Origin: an uncultured Clostridia bacterium
Lineage (GTDB): Bacteria > Bacillota > Clostridia > Peptostreptococcales > Anaerovoracaceae
Reading direction: 5' to 3'
DNA: 17,217 nucleotides
Assembly: GCA_934247125.1 (NCBI GenBank)
Contig: CAKQIZ010000042.1
Location: 1-17,217, forward strand
Shown: one piece after another, positions 1 through 6,199 of the stretch
How the letters are laid out: every line of letters starts with the position of its first letter
How positions within the stretch are numbered: position 1 is the stretch's first letter
The notes under the pieces: model-generated
What the model saw: only the letters and a program-made list of their open reading frames with translations
What the model was told of the DNA's origin: nothing
The model's database searches: none
Made by a program: the position numbers and the translations under genes

Positions 1-45
1 CTTGCAGAAGAACTCAATCAGGAATATGTAGGGGAAGCGAAATAA
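1..45 (+). CDS. C-terminal end of an unidentified protein (partial)
   Basis: The first 14 codons read LAEELNQEYVGEAK and end in TAA. This is the tail of a gene that starts left of the window. It is too short to assign a family. It is hydrophilic and acidic with no cysteine. The next gene has its own CIRCE promoter 15 bases after this stop, so the two are probably separately controlled. Whether the frame is truly coding cannot be settled from 45 bases. Confidence 0.4.
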   Translation, partial: LAEELNQEYVGEAK

Positions 46-60
46 AAAATTTTAAAAATA

Positions 61-87
61 TTAGCACTCACCTCTTGACAGTGCTAA
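61..87 (+). promoter_or_regulatory. CIRCE operator (HrcA-binding site)
   Basis: TTAGCACTC, nine bases, then CAGTGCTAA. This is the CIRCE inverted repeat (TTAGCACTC-N9-GAGTGCTAA) with one mismatch, at the first base of the right arm. The right arm overlaps the -35 box of the hsp20 promoter (TTGACA, 75-80), so bound HrcA would block RNA polymerase. HrcA control of this gene follows from knowledge of Firmicute heat-shock regulation. Confidence 0.9.
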
Positions 88-102
88 CAAAAGTGCTATA
101 AT
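75..102 (+). promoter_or_regulatory. Sigma-A promoter with extended -10 for hsp20
   Basis: TTGACA at 75-80 (perfect -35), a 16-base spacer, and TATAAT at 97-102 (perfect -10) preceded by TG one base upstream (94-95), an extended -10. Transcription would start near 109, giving a leader of about 140 bases before the hsp20 start codon. The -35 is embedded in the CIRCE operator. Confidence 0.9.
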
Positions 103-141
103 AAAATCACAAAGAGAAAAAGGGATCAATCAGAAAGACGA

Positions 142-210
142 CGATCAGGCAAGTCATCCGGTACAGCACCGGATAACGAAGAGCTGATCGTAAGACCAGA
201 AAACTGATCG
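142..210 (+). other. Structured 5' leader of hsp20 mRNA
   Basis: A perfect 7-bp hairpin at 156-174 (ATCCGGT, five-base loop, ACCGGAT) is enclosed by CGATCAG (142-148) and CTGATCG (184-190), which can pair. A second copy of CTGATCG at 204-210 could pair with the same left arm instead, so two mutually exclusive folds exist. Small heat-shock genes often have RNA thermometers in their leaders. I do not, however, see a segment complementary to the ribosome site (AAGGGAG, 237-243), so a simple thermometer is not shown. Confidence 0.5.
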
Positions 211-252
211 CCGTGAAATCAATAGATTGATAATTGAAGGGAGCGATGATTT

Positions 253-705
253 ATGATGATGCCTAGAATATTTGGAGAAAACTTATTTGATGATTTTATG
301 AACGATTTCGCATTTCCTGCATTTCCGAATGTAGAGAAAAAGCTGTATGGCAAACATGCAAGAAATCTCATGAAGACAGACGTCAAAGACACAGAGACCG
401 GATACGAGGTCGACGTAGATCTGGCCGGTTTCAAAAAAGATGAAATACAGATCGAACTTGAAAAAGGCTTCCTGACAGTGACAGCTGCCAAGGGTCTTGA
501 CAAGGACGAAAAAGACAAGAAGGACAACTATATAAGGCGTGAGCGTTATGCCGGCAGCATGAGCAGAAGCTTTTATGTAGGCGAACACGTTACAGAGGAT
601 GACATCCATCCTAAGTACGAAAACGGCATCCTGTCCTTTACAGTTCCTAAGGAGGAAACAAAAGCGATAGAAGATAAAAAACATTACATCTCCATTGAGG
701 GATAA
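253..705 (+). CDS. hsp20: Hsp20 / alpha-crystallin small heat-shock protein
   Basis: ATP-independent holdase that binds unfolding proteins in the cytoplasm and passes them to ATP-dependent chaperones. The 150-residue length is typical. Residues 1-39 are a Met/Phe-rich N-arm. The alpha-crystallin domain covers about 40-133 and includes VDLAGFKKDEIQIELE and the signature YENGILSFTVPK (122-133). A C-terminal I-x-I motif (ISI, 146-148) is the usual oligomer-locking element. The ATG at 253 is followed directly by two more ATG codons; the ribosome site AAGGGAG (237-243) lies nine bases upstream. It is driven by the CIRCE promoter at 61-102, so heat induction through HrcA is expected. A hairpin at 723-754 separates it from the downstream dnaJ-like gene. 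Family assignment is firm. Confidence 0.95.
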   Translation: MMMPRIFGENLFDDFMNDFAFPAFPNVEKKLYGKHARNLMKTDVKDTETGYEVDVDLAGFKKDEIQIELEKGFLTVTAAKGLDKDEKDKKDNYIRRERYAGSMSRSFYVGEHVTEDDIHPKYENGILSFTVPKEETKAIEDKKHYISIEG

Positions 706-722
706 TGGACAGAAAAGCGACG

Positions 723-754
723 AGTACCCCGTGGGATGATTCCTGCGGGGTACT
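723..754 (+). terminator. Hairpin after hsp20 (weak terminator or attenuator)
   Basis: A 14-bp stem (723-736 with 741-754, two G:U pairs) with a TGAT loop, very stable because of its CCCCG/CGGGG core. It is followed by GTTGTAAAG and not by a T-run, so intrinsic termination may be incomplete. It may instead lower read-through or protect the hsp20 mRNA 3' end. Confidence 0.6.
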
Positions 755-755
755 G

Positions 756-774
756 TTGTAAAGCATGTTTACAA
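756..774 (+). promoter_or_regulatory. Inverted repeat TTGTAAA-N5-TTTACAA upstream of the dnaJ-like gene
   Basis: Perfect 7-bp dyad with spacer GCATG, located 70 bases before the dnaJ-like start codon and directly after the hsp20 hairpin. It has the size and AT-rich form of a repressor operator, but I do not recognise the regulator and no clear promoter is visible beside it. It could also be a weak RNA hairpin. Confidence 0.35.
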
Positions 775-844
775 AAATAAATTGCAAACAACGGTCTGAT
801 ACCGGTGAACATCACGGGATCGGATTTTGAGAAGGATTGGAGTG

Positions 845-1924
845 ATGGTCATGGCATCAAAAAGAGATTATTATGAAGTGCTCGGCGTCAGCAGAGATGC
901 TTCACAGAATGATATAAAAAAGGCCTATCGAAAGATGGCTAAAAAATACCATCCTGACACCAATGCGGGCAACGCGGATGCAGAGGAGAAGTTCAAGGAG
1001 ATATCCGAGGCTTACTCAGTGCTCAATGATCCGGAAAAGAAAGAGCTCTATGACAAGTTCGGTCATGCGGCATTCGACGGTACTGCAGGCGGTGCTCAGG
1101 GCGGTACAGGAGGCAGCCCTTATGGGAATTACAGGGAGTACCATTTTGAAGGAGGGGATATGGACGATATCCTCAAGGATCTGTTCGGCGGAAAGTTCTC
1201 AGGCGGCTTCAGCGGCAGATCAGCCGGCGGCAGCGGGTTCTCACATGGTTTTTCGGGAAGTGGCGGATTTTCGCACGGTTTCTCGGGAACAGGTGCAGGA
1301 GGCCGTTACGGCGGATACGCGGACGGATTCGGCAGCGGTTTTTCCGGTGGCTTCGGTGGTGCAGATCTCAGCCGCGACGGCGCAGATGCGACAGCAGATA
1401 TAAATGTGACATTTGATGAAGCGGCATTCGGCGGTGACAGGATGATAAACATCACTGATCCGGCGAGCGGCAAGAAAACATCGATAAAAGTACACATACC
1501 GGCAGGTATCGACACCGGCAAGAGCATCAGGCTCAAGGGGCGCGGAACGCCTGGGTTAAATGGCGGTAAAAACGGAGACCTTCTCCTCAGAGTCAATGTC
1601 GGCAGCAAACCGGGATTCGAGCGAAAGGGCATGGACGTCTACAGCAGCATCACAGTACCGTTCAGTACGGCGGTACTCGGCGGCAAAGTGCCGGTACAGA
1701 CGCTGCAGGGCAAAGTGATGTGCAGGATCGCGCCGGGAACACAGTCCGGAACTAAGCTTCGAATAAAAAACAAAGGCATAGTCTCGATGAACAGCAAGTC
1801 GGAATACGGCTCGCATTACGTGACAGTTCAGATAGAAGTGCCGAAAAACATCAGCCCTGAGGCAAAGCAGAAACTCGAAGAATTCGAGCAGCTTTGCGGA
1901 ATGAGCAGCAGAGCAGCCGCATAA
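845..1924 (+). CDS. cbpA: CbpA-type (class B) DnaJ co-chaperone
   Basis: J-domain protein that stimulates DnaK ATPase and delivers clients to it. From ATG 845 it has 359 residues. The J domain spans about 7-74 ([12 protein letters not shown] at 36-38, KKELYDKFG). A Gly/Phe/Ser-rich linker runs about 77-174 and includes GFSHGFSG at 131-138 and again at 141-148. The two-part client-binding C-terminus follows ([19 protein letters not shown], about 219-237). The CxxCxGxG zinc fingers of canonical DnaJ are absent, which makes it CbpA-like. Start choice: AAGGA at 832-836 lies eight bases before ATG 845; ATG 851 with GGAG at 839-842 is an equal alternative ([11 protein letters not shown]). An in-frame TTG at 827 has no ribosome site. 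It follows hsp20 on the same strand, and partial co-transcription through the 723-754 hairpin is possible. Confidence 0.9.
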   Translation: MVMASKRDYYEVLGVSRDASQNDIKKAYRKMAKKYHPDTNAGNADAEEKFKEISEAYSVLNDPEKKELYDKFGHAAFDGTAGGAQGGTGGSPYGNYREYHFEGGDMDDILKDLFGGKFSGGFSGRSAGGSGFSHGFSGSGGFSHGFSGTGAGGRYGGYADGFGSGFSGGFGGADLSRDGADATADINVTFDEAAFGGDRMINITDPASGKKTSIKVHIPAGIDTGKSIRLKGRGTPGLNGGKNGDLLLRVNVGSKPGFERKGMDVYSSITVPFSTAVLGGKVPVQTLQGKVMCRIAPGTQSGTKLRIKNKGIVSMNSKSEYGSHYVTVQIEVPKNISPEAKQKLEEFEQLCGMSSRAAA

Positions 1925-1944
1925 CACGGCTGCTTTAGCGTTTT
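1912..1944 (+). terminator. Rho-independent terminator of the cbpA-like gene
   Basis: Stem AGCAGCCG (1912-1919) with CGGCTGCT (1927-1934), loop of seven bases holding the TAA stop, then TTAGCGTTTT. The stem's left arm is made of the last coding triplets, so stop codon and terminator overlap. Confidence 0.75.
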
Positions 1945-1956
1945 GCATAATAAAAA

Positions 1957-1999
1957 AGATGGTTTGTCGAAAATAACTTTCATGATACAGACACCATCT
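1957..1999. other. Second inverted repeat in the 1925-2118 gap
   Basis: AGATGGT (1957-1963) pairs with ACCATCT (1993-1999); the pairing continues inward as GTC/GAC after a two-base bulge. It is flanked by A6 on the left and by a TTTT soon after on the right, so it could terminate transcription in either direction. No minus-strand gene nearby needs it. It lies just upstream of the promoter of the GTPase operon and could be regulatory. Confidence 0.35.
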
Positions 2000-2004
2000 C
2001 GCTA

Positions 2005-2033
2005 TTTTAAAATGATATATTATTTGGTATAAT
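2005..2033 (+). promoter_or_regulatory. Probable promoter of the GTPase operon
   Basis: TATAAT at 2028-2033 is a perfect -10. The hexamer 17 bases upstream (2005-2010, TTTTAA) is a poor -35, which suggests an activator or a weak promoter. I looked for Zur-like and other metalloregulator palindromes here and could not recognise one. Confidence 0.45.
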
Positions 2034-2118
2034 AACGGTGACCGGATGCTGAGCTGTGCCTTATGCAAAGCGCGCAGCAGCACGAAGGCCGGAAATTTTA
2101 CAGAACAAGGAGAAGACC

Positions 2119-3330
2119 ATGGCAAAAGTTGATATAATATCCGGATTTCTCGGAGCCGGAAAGACGACATTCATAAAAGAACTTATTTCAAAGGCATATA
2201 AAGATGAAAAGACAGTGCTCATCGAAAATGAATTCGGTGAGATCGGTATAGACAGCCGCTTCATGCAGAACTCTGGCATCGAGGTAACGGAAATGAACTC
2301 GGGATGCATATGCTGCACGCTCGTCGGCGATTTTGCCAGATCGCTGAAGCAGGTGAGCGATGAGTTCCATCCTGACCGCATCATCATAGAGCCTTCAGGC
2401 GTCGGCAAGCTGTCCGATGTTGCGAAGGCGGTGATCGACATGCAGGATGAGGCGGGAGTTGAGATAGAGAGTCTGATAACCGTTGCAGACGGCAAGAAAG
2501 CGAAGATGTACATGAAGAATTTCGGAGAATTCTACAATGATCAGCTGGAGCACGCCGGTGTCATCGTCATCAGCCGTACGCAGGACATGGATGAAAGGGC
2601 TCTTGCAGAGTGTGTCGAGCTTCTCAGAGAGAAGAACCACGATGCGGCTATCATCACGACTCCGTGGGATGATCTGTCGGGAGACATGATAAATGCTGCA
2701 CTTTCGCACAGTCATGCACTCGAAAAGGTGCTGCACGAGCTGGAGCATGAACAGCATGGTGACCATCATCACCATGAGCACGATCACCATCATGAGCATG
2801 ACGGACATGAACATCACCACGACCATGATGATGAGTGCTGCTGCGGACACGACCATCATCACTATGAGCACGACCACGATGAGCATGACCACCATCACGA
2901 TCACGATGACGAGTGCTGCTGTGGTCACGATCATGAGCATGACGAACACCATCATCACGAAGAACATCATCACCATCACCACCATCATCACGATCACGGA
3001 GATGAATGCGGATGCGGCTGCGGACATGATCATCATCACGACCACCACGCAGACGAGATCTTCACGAGCTGGGGAATCGAGACGGTCCACAAATTCAGCA
3101 GAGCAGAGCTTGAAGACACGCTCAGCCTTATGGGAGTCACAAAGAACTTCGGCACAGTCCTCAGAGCCAAAGGCATCGTGGAGAGCGATGACGGTACTTG
3201 GATGGAGTTCGATATGGTCCCTGAAGAACTCGAAATCAGAGAATGCCAGCCTGACTATATAGGAAGAGTATGCGTTATAGGTACGGAGCTTGACGAAGAA
3301 GCACTGAAACGTGTTTTCGTGATCAGCTAG
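2119..3330 (+). CDS. COG0523 (CobW-type) GTPase with a giant His/Cys-rich metal-binding insert
   Basis: Probable metallochaperone of the G3E GTPase family (relatives include ZigA, YciC and CobW), which load or store metals such as zinc. It has 403 residues. Walker A GFLGAGKT is at 9-16, ENEFGEIGID at 36-45, the metal-site CxCC (GCICC) at 62-66, EPSG at 91-94, and a divergent base-recognition motif SRTQD at 152-156 where the family has S/NKxD. Residues 215-313 hold 48 His in 99 residues, nine consecutive at one place, plus two ECCCGHDH blocks 26 residues apart and a CGCGC block (297-301). A CobW_C-type domain follows from about 314 (FTSWGIETVHKFSRAELE). AAGGAG at 2107-2112, six bases before ATG 2119, fixes the start over the unsupported GTG at 2056. 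It heads an operon with a second GTPase 16 bases downstream. The metal is not decided by sequence; zinc, nickel or cobalt are possible. Confidence 0.9.
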   Translation: MAKVDIISGFLGAGKTTFIKELISKAYKDEKTVLIENEFGEIGIDSRFMQNSGIEVTEMNSGCICCTLVGDFARSLKQVSDEFHPDRIIIEPSGVGKLSDVAKAVIDMQDEAGVEIESLITVADGKKAKMYMKNFGEFYNDQLEHAGVIVISRTQDMDERALAECVELLREKNHDAAIITTPWDDLSGDMINAALSHSHALEKVLHELEHEQHGDHHHHEHDHHHEHDGHEHHHDHDDECCCGHDHHHYEHDHDEHDHHHDHDDECCCGHDHEHDEHHHHEEHHHHHHHHHDHGDECGCGCGHDHHHDHHADEIFTSWGIETVHKFSRAELEDTLSLMGVTKNFGTVLRAKGIVESDDGTWMEFDMVPEELEIRECQPDYIGRVCVIGTELDEEALKRVFVIS

Positions 3331-3346
3331 AGAAAGGACATTTGCG

Positions 3347-4297
3347 ATGGAAACACCGGTTTATATATTCACAGGGCTGCTGGAAAGCGGCAAGACCACA
3401 CTGATACAGGAAGTCGCAGGTGAAGAGGGATTTCTGGATCCCGGCGATTCTGTAGTGATCCAGTGCGAGGAAGGCGAAGTTTCTCTCAGCGATGAATTCC
3501 TGAATAAATACTCTATGACTCTCGTAAAAGTGCAGGATCCTGAAGACCTTACAGAAGAATTCTGGAAAGGCATAGAAGACAAGTACAGACCGGCACAGAT
3601 ACTGATCGAGTACAACGGCATGTGGGAGCTGGAGCAGCTTTTCAATGACAACATCCCGGAAGACTGGTTCGCGGGCGGAGTGTACTCGGCTGTCAACGCC
3701 GAGACTGCAGAAATGTACATGACGAACATGAGGAAGATGTTCATGGAACCGCTCAAGGCGTCGAACCTTGTCATTTTCAACAGATGTGATGACAACACCG
3801 ACAGGATGAAGTTCAGAAGAGCGATAAAGATGCTCAATCCGCAGGTTCAGGTGGCATTTGAGAAGAAAGACGGCACGATGTTCGCTGATGAGGCAGATAT
3901 GATGCCGTTCGACTACAGCGGCCATAATATAAAGATCGAAGATATGGACTACGGGCTGTGGTATCTCGATGCGATAGACCACCCTGACAGATATATGGGC
4001 AAAGAGATAGAATTCACCGCAAAGTACTGCGCGAGCGGAGAAGAAAATGCGAACTATTTCATACCTGGAAGACATATCATGACGTGCTGCGCAGACGATA
4101 TACAGTTCCTCGGATTCATATGCTATTTCGACGATGATACGGGGAAAAGATTCGGACACGGAGACTGGATACACGTCAAAGTCAGCTTTGACTGCGGGAT
4201 CCACGAAATGTACGGATTCGACATGGGACCGATATTAAAGCTGGTGTCGATAGAGCCGGCCGAAAGACCGGAGCCGGAACTTGTGACATTTTCATGA
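3347..4297 (+). CDS. COG0523-like GTPase fused to a YcgQ/TIGR03943-like C-terminal domain
   Basis: 316 residues. The N-terminal G domain has Walker A GLLESGKT (10-17) and NRCDD (145-149) as the likely base-recognition motif. The CxCC metal motif of the family is missing: the matching stretch reads IQCEEGEV (38-45), with a single Cys. Residues about 205-303 form a separate domain (YMGKEIEFTAKYC, then GRHIMTCCADDIQFLGF at 241-257), which resembles the C-terminal domain of YcgQ/TIGR03943 proteins, usually companions of a YcgR-type permease in metal-linked operons. That domain call rests on recall of the CC-A-D pattern. AAAGGA at 3333-3338, eight bases before the ATG, and the 16-base gap after the first GTPase show tight co-transcription. 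Likely the two GTPases act on the same metal pathway. No transporter gene is visible in the window. Confidence 0.8.
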   Translation: METPVYIFTGLLESGKTTLIQEVAGEEGFLDPGDSVVIQCEEGEVSLSDEFLNKYSMTLVKVQDPEDLTEEFWKGIEDKYRPAQILIEYNGMWELEQLFNDNIPEDWFAGGVYSAVNAETAEMYMTNMRKMFMEPLKASNLVIFNRCDDNTDRMKFRRAIKMLNPQVQVAFEKKDGTMFADEADMMPFDYSGHNIKIEDMDYGLWYLDAIDHPDRYMGKEIEFTAKYCASGEENANYFIPGRHIMTCCADDIQFLGFICYFDDDTGKRFGHGDWIHVKVSFDCGIHEMYGFDMGPILKLVSIEPAERPEPELVTFS

Positions 4298-4325
4298 TAA
4301 ATATGATAATGAGGAGGAGATCATT

Positions 4326-4475
4326 ATGAAAAACTTTTTCAAGGACTGGAACTTTAAAAAACATGCTAAGTTCGTCACAGGCGTATATCTCGTGTGTTAT
4401 GCGATAGATATGACGCTGGGGTATGCAGTGGCTAAAAAGTGCCTGGGCACATCGAAGAAAGCAGACGAGGAATAA
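4326..4475 (+). CDS. 49-residue single-span membrane protein
   Basis: Reads MKNFFKDWNFKKHAKFVTG, then a hydrophobic stretch at about residues 17-37 (FVTGVYLVCYAIDMTLGYAVA), then KKCLGTSKKADEE. The basic N-terminus suggests the N-end stays in the cytoplasm by the positive-inside tendency, although the segment after the span is basic too. A strong GAGGAGGAGA (4311-4320) sits five bases before the ATG. It lies 28 bases after the second GTPase, and its stop is two bases before the Nudix start. This placement and ribosome site argue that it is real despite its size. I do not recognise the family. Two cysteines (one in the span, one just after) could bind metal, but that is speculation. Confidence 0.75.
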   Translation: MKNFFKDWNFKKHAKFVTGVYLVCYAIDMTLGYAVAKKCLGTSKKADEE

Positions 4476-4477
4476 TA

Positions 4478-4972
4478 ATGAGATACAGATTCTGTTCCAA
4501 CTGTACCGAAGAGATCGACAGGCAGCTCCGCGAAGATCAGGCTGCAGCCGTACAGATGCAGGGATACAACTGCATAATGATCTACAGCCCGGATAAAAGC
4601 AGACTGCTGTTTTGCAAAAGGCTCAGGGATCCGTACGAAGGGAAGCTGAACCTGGTAGGCGGCAAGATCGAACCGGGTGAGGACCATTTCGACGCGGCGT
4701 ACAGAGAGCTTTTCGAGGAGACAGGGATCAGCCGCAGCGACGTCACTCTTTCGCACATGATGGACTTCACGTACTACAATCAGAACTGCATCGTCGAGGT
4801 GTATGCGGGAGTGTTAACAGGCGACGTGGAGCTTGTCAGCGAGAAGCATCCGCTCTGCTGGGTAGATGCGGGGGAGGATCTCTTCGACCTCGAGAGATTC
4901 GCAGGAGAAGGAAACATCGGTCACATGGTCGAGCAGGTCAGAGACTACGGTATGGGAGTGCCTGAAAAATAG
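4478..4972 (+). CDS. Nudix hydrolase
   Basis: Hydrolyses a nucleoside diphosphate linked to another group, probably a nucleotide; the exact substrate cannot be read from the sequence. 164 residues. The Nudix box GX5EX7REUXEEXGU is complete at 62-84 (R76, E77, E80, E81, G83, with I84). The KLNLVGGKIEPGE context is like the MutT-type pyrophosphohydrolases found in Firmicutes. An N-terminal CxxC pair (C6, C9) is unusual. Start: ATG 4478 with GAGGA at 4467-4471 six bases upstream, inside the end of the small membrane protein gene, so translation is probably coupled. The GTG at 4439 lies inside that gene and lacks support. It is the last gene before the strong terminator at 5051-5108. Confidence 0.88.
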   Translation: MRYRFCSNCTEEIDRQLREDQAAAVQMQGYNCIMIYSPDKSRLLFCKRLRDPYEGKLNLVGGKIEPGEDHFDAAYRELFEETGISRSDVTLSHMMDFTYYNQNCIVEVYAGVLTGDVELVSEKHPLCWVDAGEDLFDLERFAGEGNIGHMVEQVRDYGMGVPEK

Positions 4973-5011
4973 CGGAAAAAAGCCGGAAATGCAGTAAGCA
5001 CAGGAAGCACA

Positions 5012-5028
5012 GGATGCGCAACGCATCC
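5012..5028 (+). other. Short GC-rich hairpin after the Nudix gene
   Basis: GGATGCG, CAA loop, CGCATCC: a perfect 7-bp stem 40 bases after the Nudix stop and 22 bases before the main terminator. There is no T-run, so by itself it is not a terminator. It may stabilise the operon mRNA 3' end. Confidence 0.45.
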
Positions 5029-5052
5029 GGCACAGAATAAAGAGAACATAAA

Positions 5053-5108
5053 AACGGTCAGATGGAGCTTATCGTGTCACGGTTTGAAATCTGAGCCGTT
5101 TTTTTTTT
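5053..5108 (+). terminator. Strong rho-independent terminator of the GTPase/Nudix operon
   Basis: AACGGTCAGAT (5053-5063) pairs with ATCTGAGCCGTT (5089-5100) with one bulged C, and the right arm runs into ten T (5099-5108). The loop is long (about 25 bases). It lies in the 327-base gap 4973-5299, which otherwise holds the short hairpin at 5012-5028 and the AT-rich promoter region of the ppx-ppk operon. Confidence 0.9.
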
Positions 5109-5160
5109 GCGAAATGGATAAAACACCTGCAGGCGCTGCCCGCAGTTTTCCTGAAGAAAT

Positions 5161-5228
5161 TGTTAAATCATAAATATATGCAATATTAAATATATTTAAC
5201 ATCTAATATATAGAATATCTGATATAAT
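5161..5228 (+). promoter_or_regulatory. AT-rich promoter region of the ppx-ppk operon
   Basis: TATAAT at 5223-5228 is a perfect -10; no good -35 stands 16-18 bases upstream, which would fit an activator-dependent promoter. TGTTAAAT (5161-5168) and ATTTAACA (5194-5201) form a perfect 8-bp inverted repeat with a 25-base spacer. TTAAAT (5186-5191) and TTAACA (5196-5201) are ten bases apart, the approximate form of PhoP direct repeats (TTAACA-like hexamers). With an all-AT background, the Pho-box reading is weak. Confidence 0.45.
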
Positions 5229-5299
5229 TTACATATAGCAAAAATTTGCGTATTCTTGCGCATTTTAGAGTAAAGTCAGATATAACGGGAGGGAATGCA

Positions 5300-6199
5300 G
5301 TGAAGTATTCAGTGATAGATATAGGCTCGAACTCTGTCAGACTGACAGTATACAGGGTAAAGAATGGCGCATTCAGGATACTGTTCAAGAATAAGAAGAT
5401 GGCAGGTCTTGCGGGCTATGTGGAGAACGGGTGCATCAGCGACGAAGGGATAGAGCGTGCCTGTGATACGCTGCTTGAATTCAGGAACACGCTGCACCTG
5501 CTGGGAATAACTGACAGGATATATGTTTTTGCGACGGCATCACTCAGAAACATCGTGAACAGCGATGAGGCTTCAGCAAGGATAACGGCAGCTACAGGAT
5601 TCGATATAGATATAATAACGGGCGAGCAGGAAGCGATACTCGGATATAAAGGTGTGATGCGGGAGCTGGATATATCTGACGGTGTATTCACTGATATAGG
5701 AGGCGCCAGCACGGAGATCGCATTTTTCAGTGACGGGAATGTGCGCGAACCGCGAAGCTACCGTATGGGATCGCTGAAGCTGTACAAAGACTGCGTCAAA
5801 CATATACTGCCTGGCAGGACGTCAAAGGAGCGGATCAGCCAGGCGATCAGAGATGAGTTCGCAAGACGTCCGCTGGAGGCGCCGGGGCCTTATACGAAGC
5901 TTATATGCACGGGCGGCACGGCGAGATCTGTATTGAAATTTGCCAGATATCTGGGACTGGTACCGGCATCATCGAATACTATGTCGGCAAAGGTTCTTTT
6001 AAAAACCGGGGAGCTTCTTACCGGAGACAGGCGTGCTGCGGCAGATGCTATACTCAGAGTGGATCCGGAGAGGATCCATACTATAATACCGGGATACATG
6101 ATCCTGCAGAGCATAGCCGACCATACGTCGGCAAAGAAGATGATCGTCAGCAGCTATGGAGTAAGGGAGGGCTATTTATGTCAGAAAATACTGGGGTAA
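5300..6199 (+). CDS. ppx: Ppx/GppA-family exopolyphosphatase (short form)
   Basis: Removes terminal phosphate from polyphosphate, or converts pppGpp to ppGpp; the family cannot be split on sequence alone. 299 residues, an actin-fold ASKHA phosphatase: phosphate-1 motif VIDIGSNSVRL (5-15), FATASLRN (78-84 region), the catalytic-acid segment ITGEQEA (106-112), and phosphate-2 DIGGASTE (132-139), then CTGGTARS. It lacks the C-terminal HD-like domains of the 500-residue E. coli enzyme, as is common in Firmicutes and Actinobacteria. The start is GTG 5300, with GGGAGGG at 5287-5293 six bases upstream; the TTG at 5246 would add 18 residues before MKYSVIDIG that are not family-like. It overlaps ppk by 22 bases, which supports the polyphosphate role. 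Confidence 0.9.
   Translation: MKYSVIDIGSNSVRLTVYRVKNGAFRILFKNKKMAGLAGYVENGCISDEGIERACDTLLEFRNTLHLLGITDRIYVFATASLRNIVNSDEASARITAATGFDIDIITGEQEAILGYKGVMRELDISDGVFTDIGGASTEIAFFSDGNVREPRSYRMGSLKLYKDCVKHILPGRTSKERISQAIRDEFARRPLEAPGPYTKLICTGGTARSVLKFARYLGLVPASSNTMSAKVLLKTGELLTGDRRAAADAILRVDPERIHTIIPGYMILQSIADHTSAKKMIVSSYGVREGYLCQKILG

Noticed and set aside
2755..3050. Tandem-repeat or CRISPR-like DNA array
   Set aside because: The repetition comes from His/Asp codons in a continuous frame; there are no regular repeat-spacer units.
2395..3090. 231-residue minus-strand ORF rich in Met and Val
   Set aside because: It is the antisense of the His-rich CAT/CAC codons of the GTPase and has no ribosome site or family signature.
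5905..6177. N-terminal extension of the ppk1 frame
   Set aside because: This is ppx read in another frame; ATG 6178 has the strong AAGGGAGG and matches the family N-terminus.
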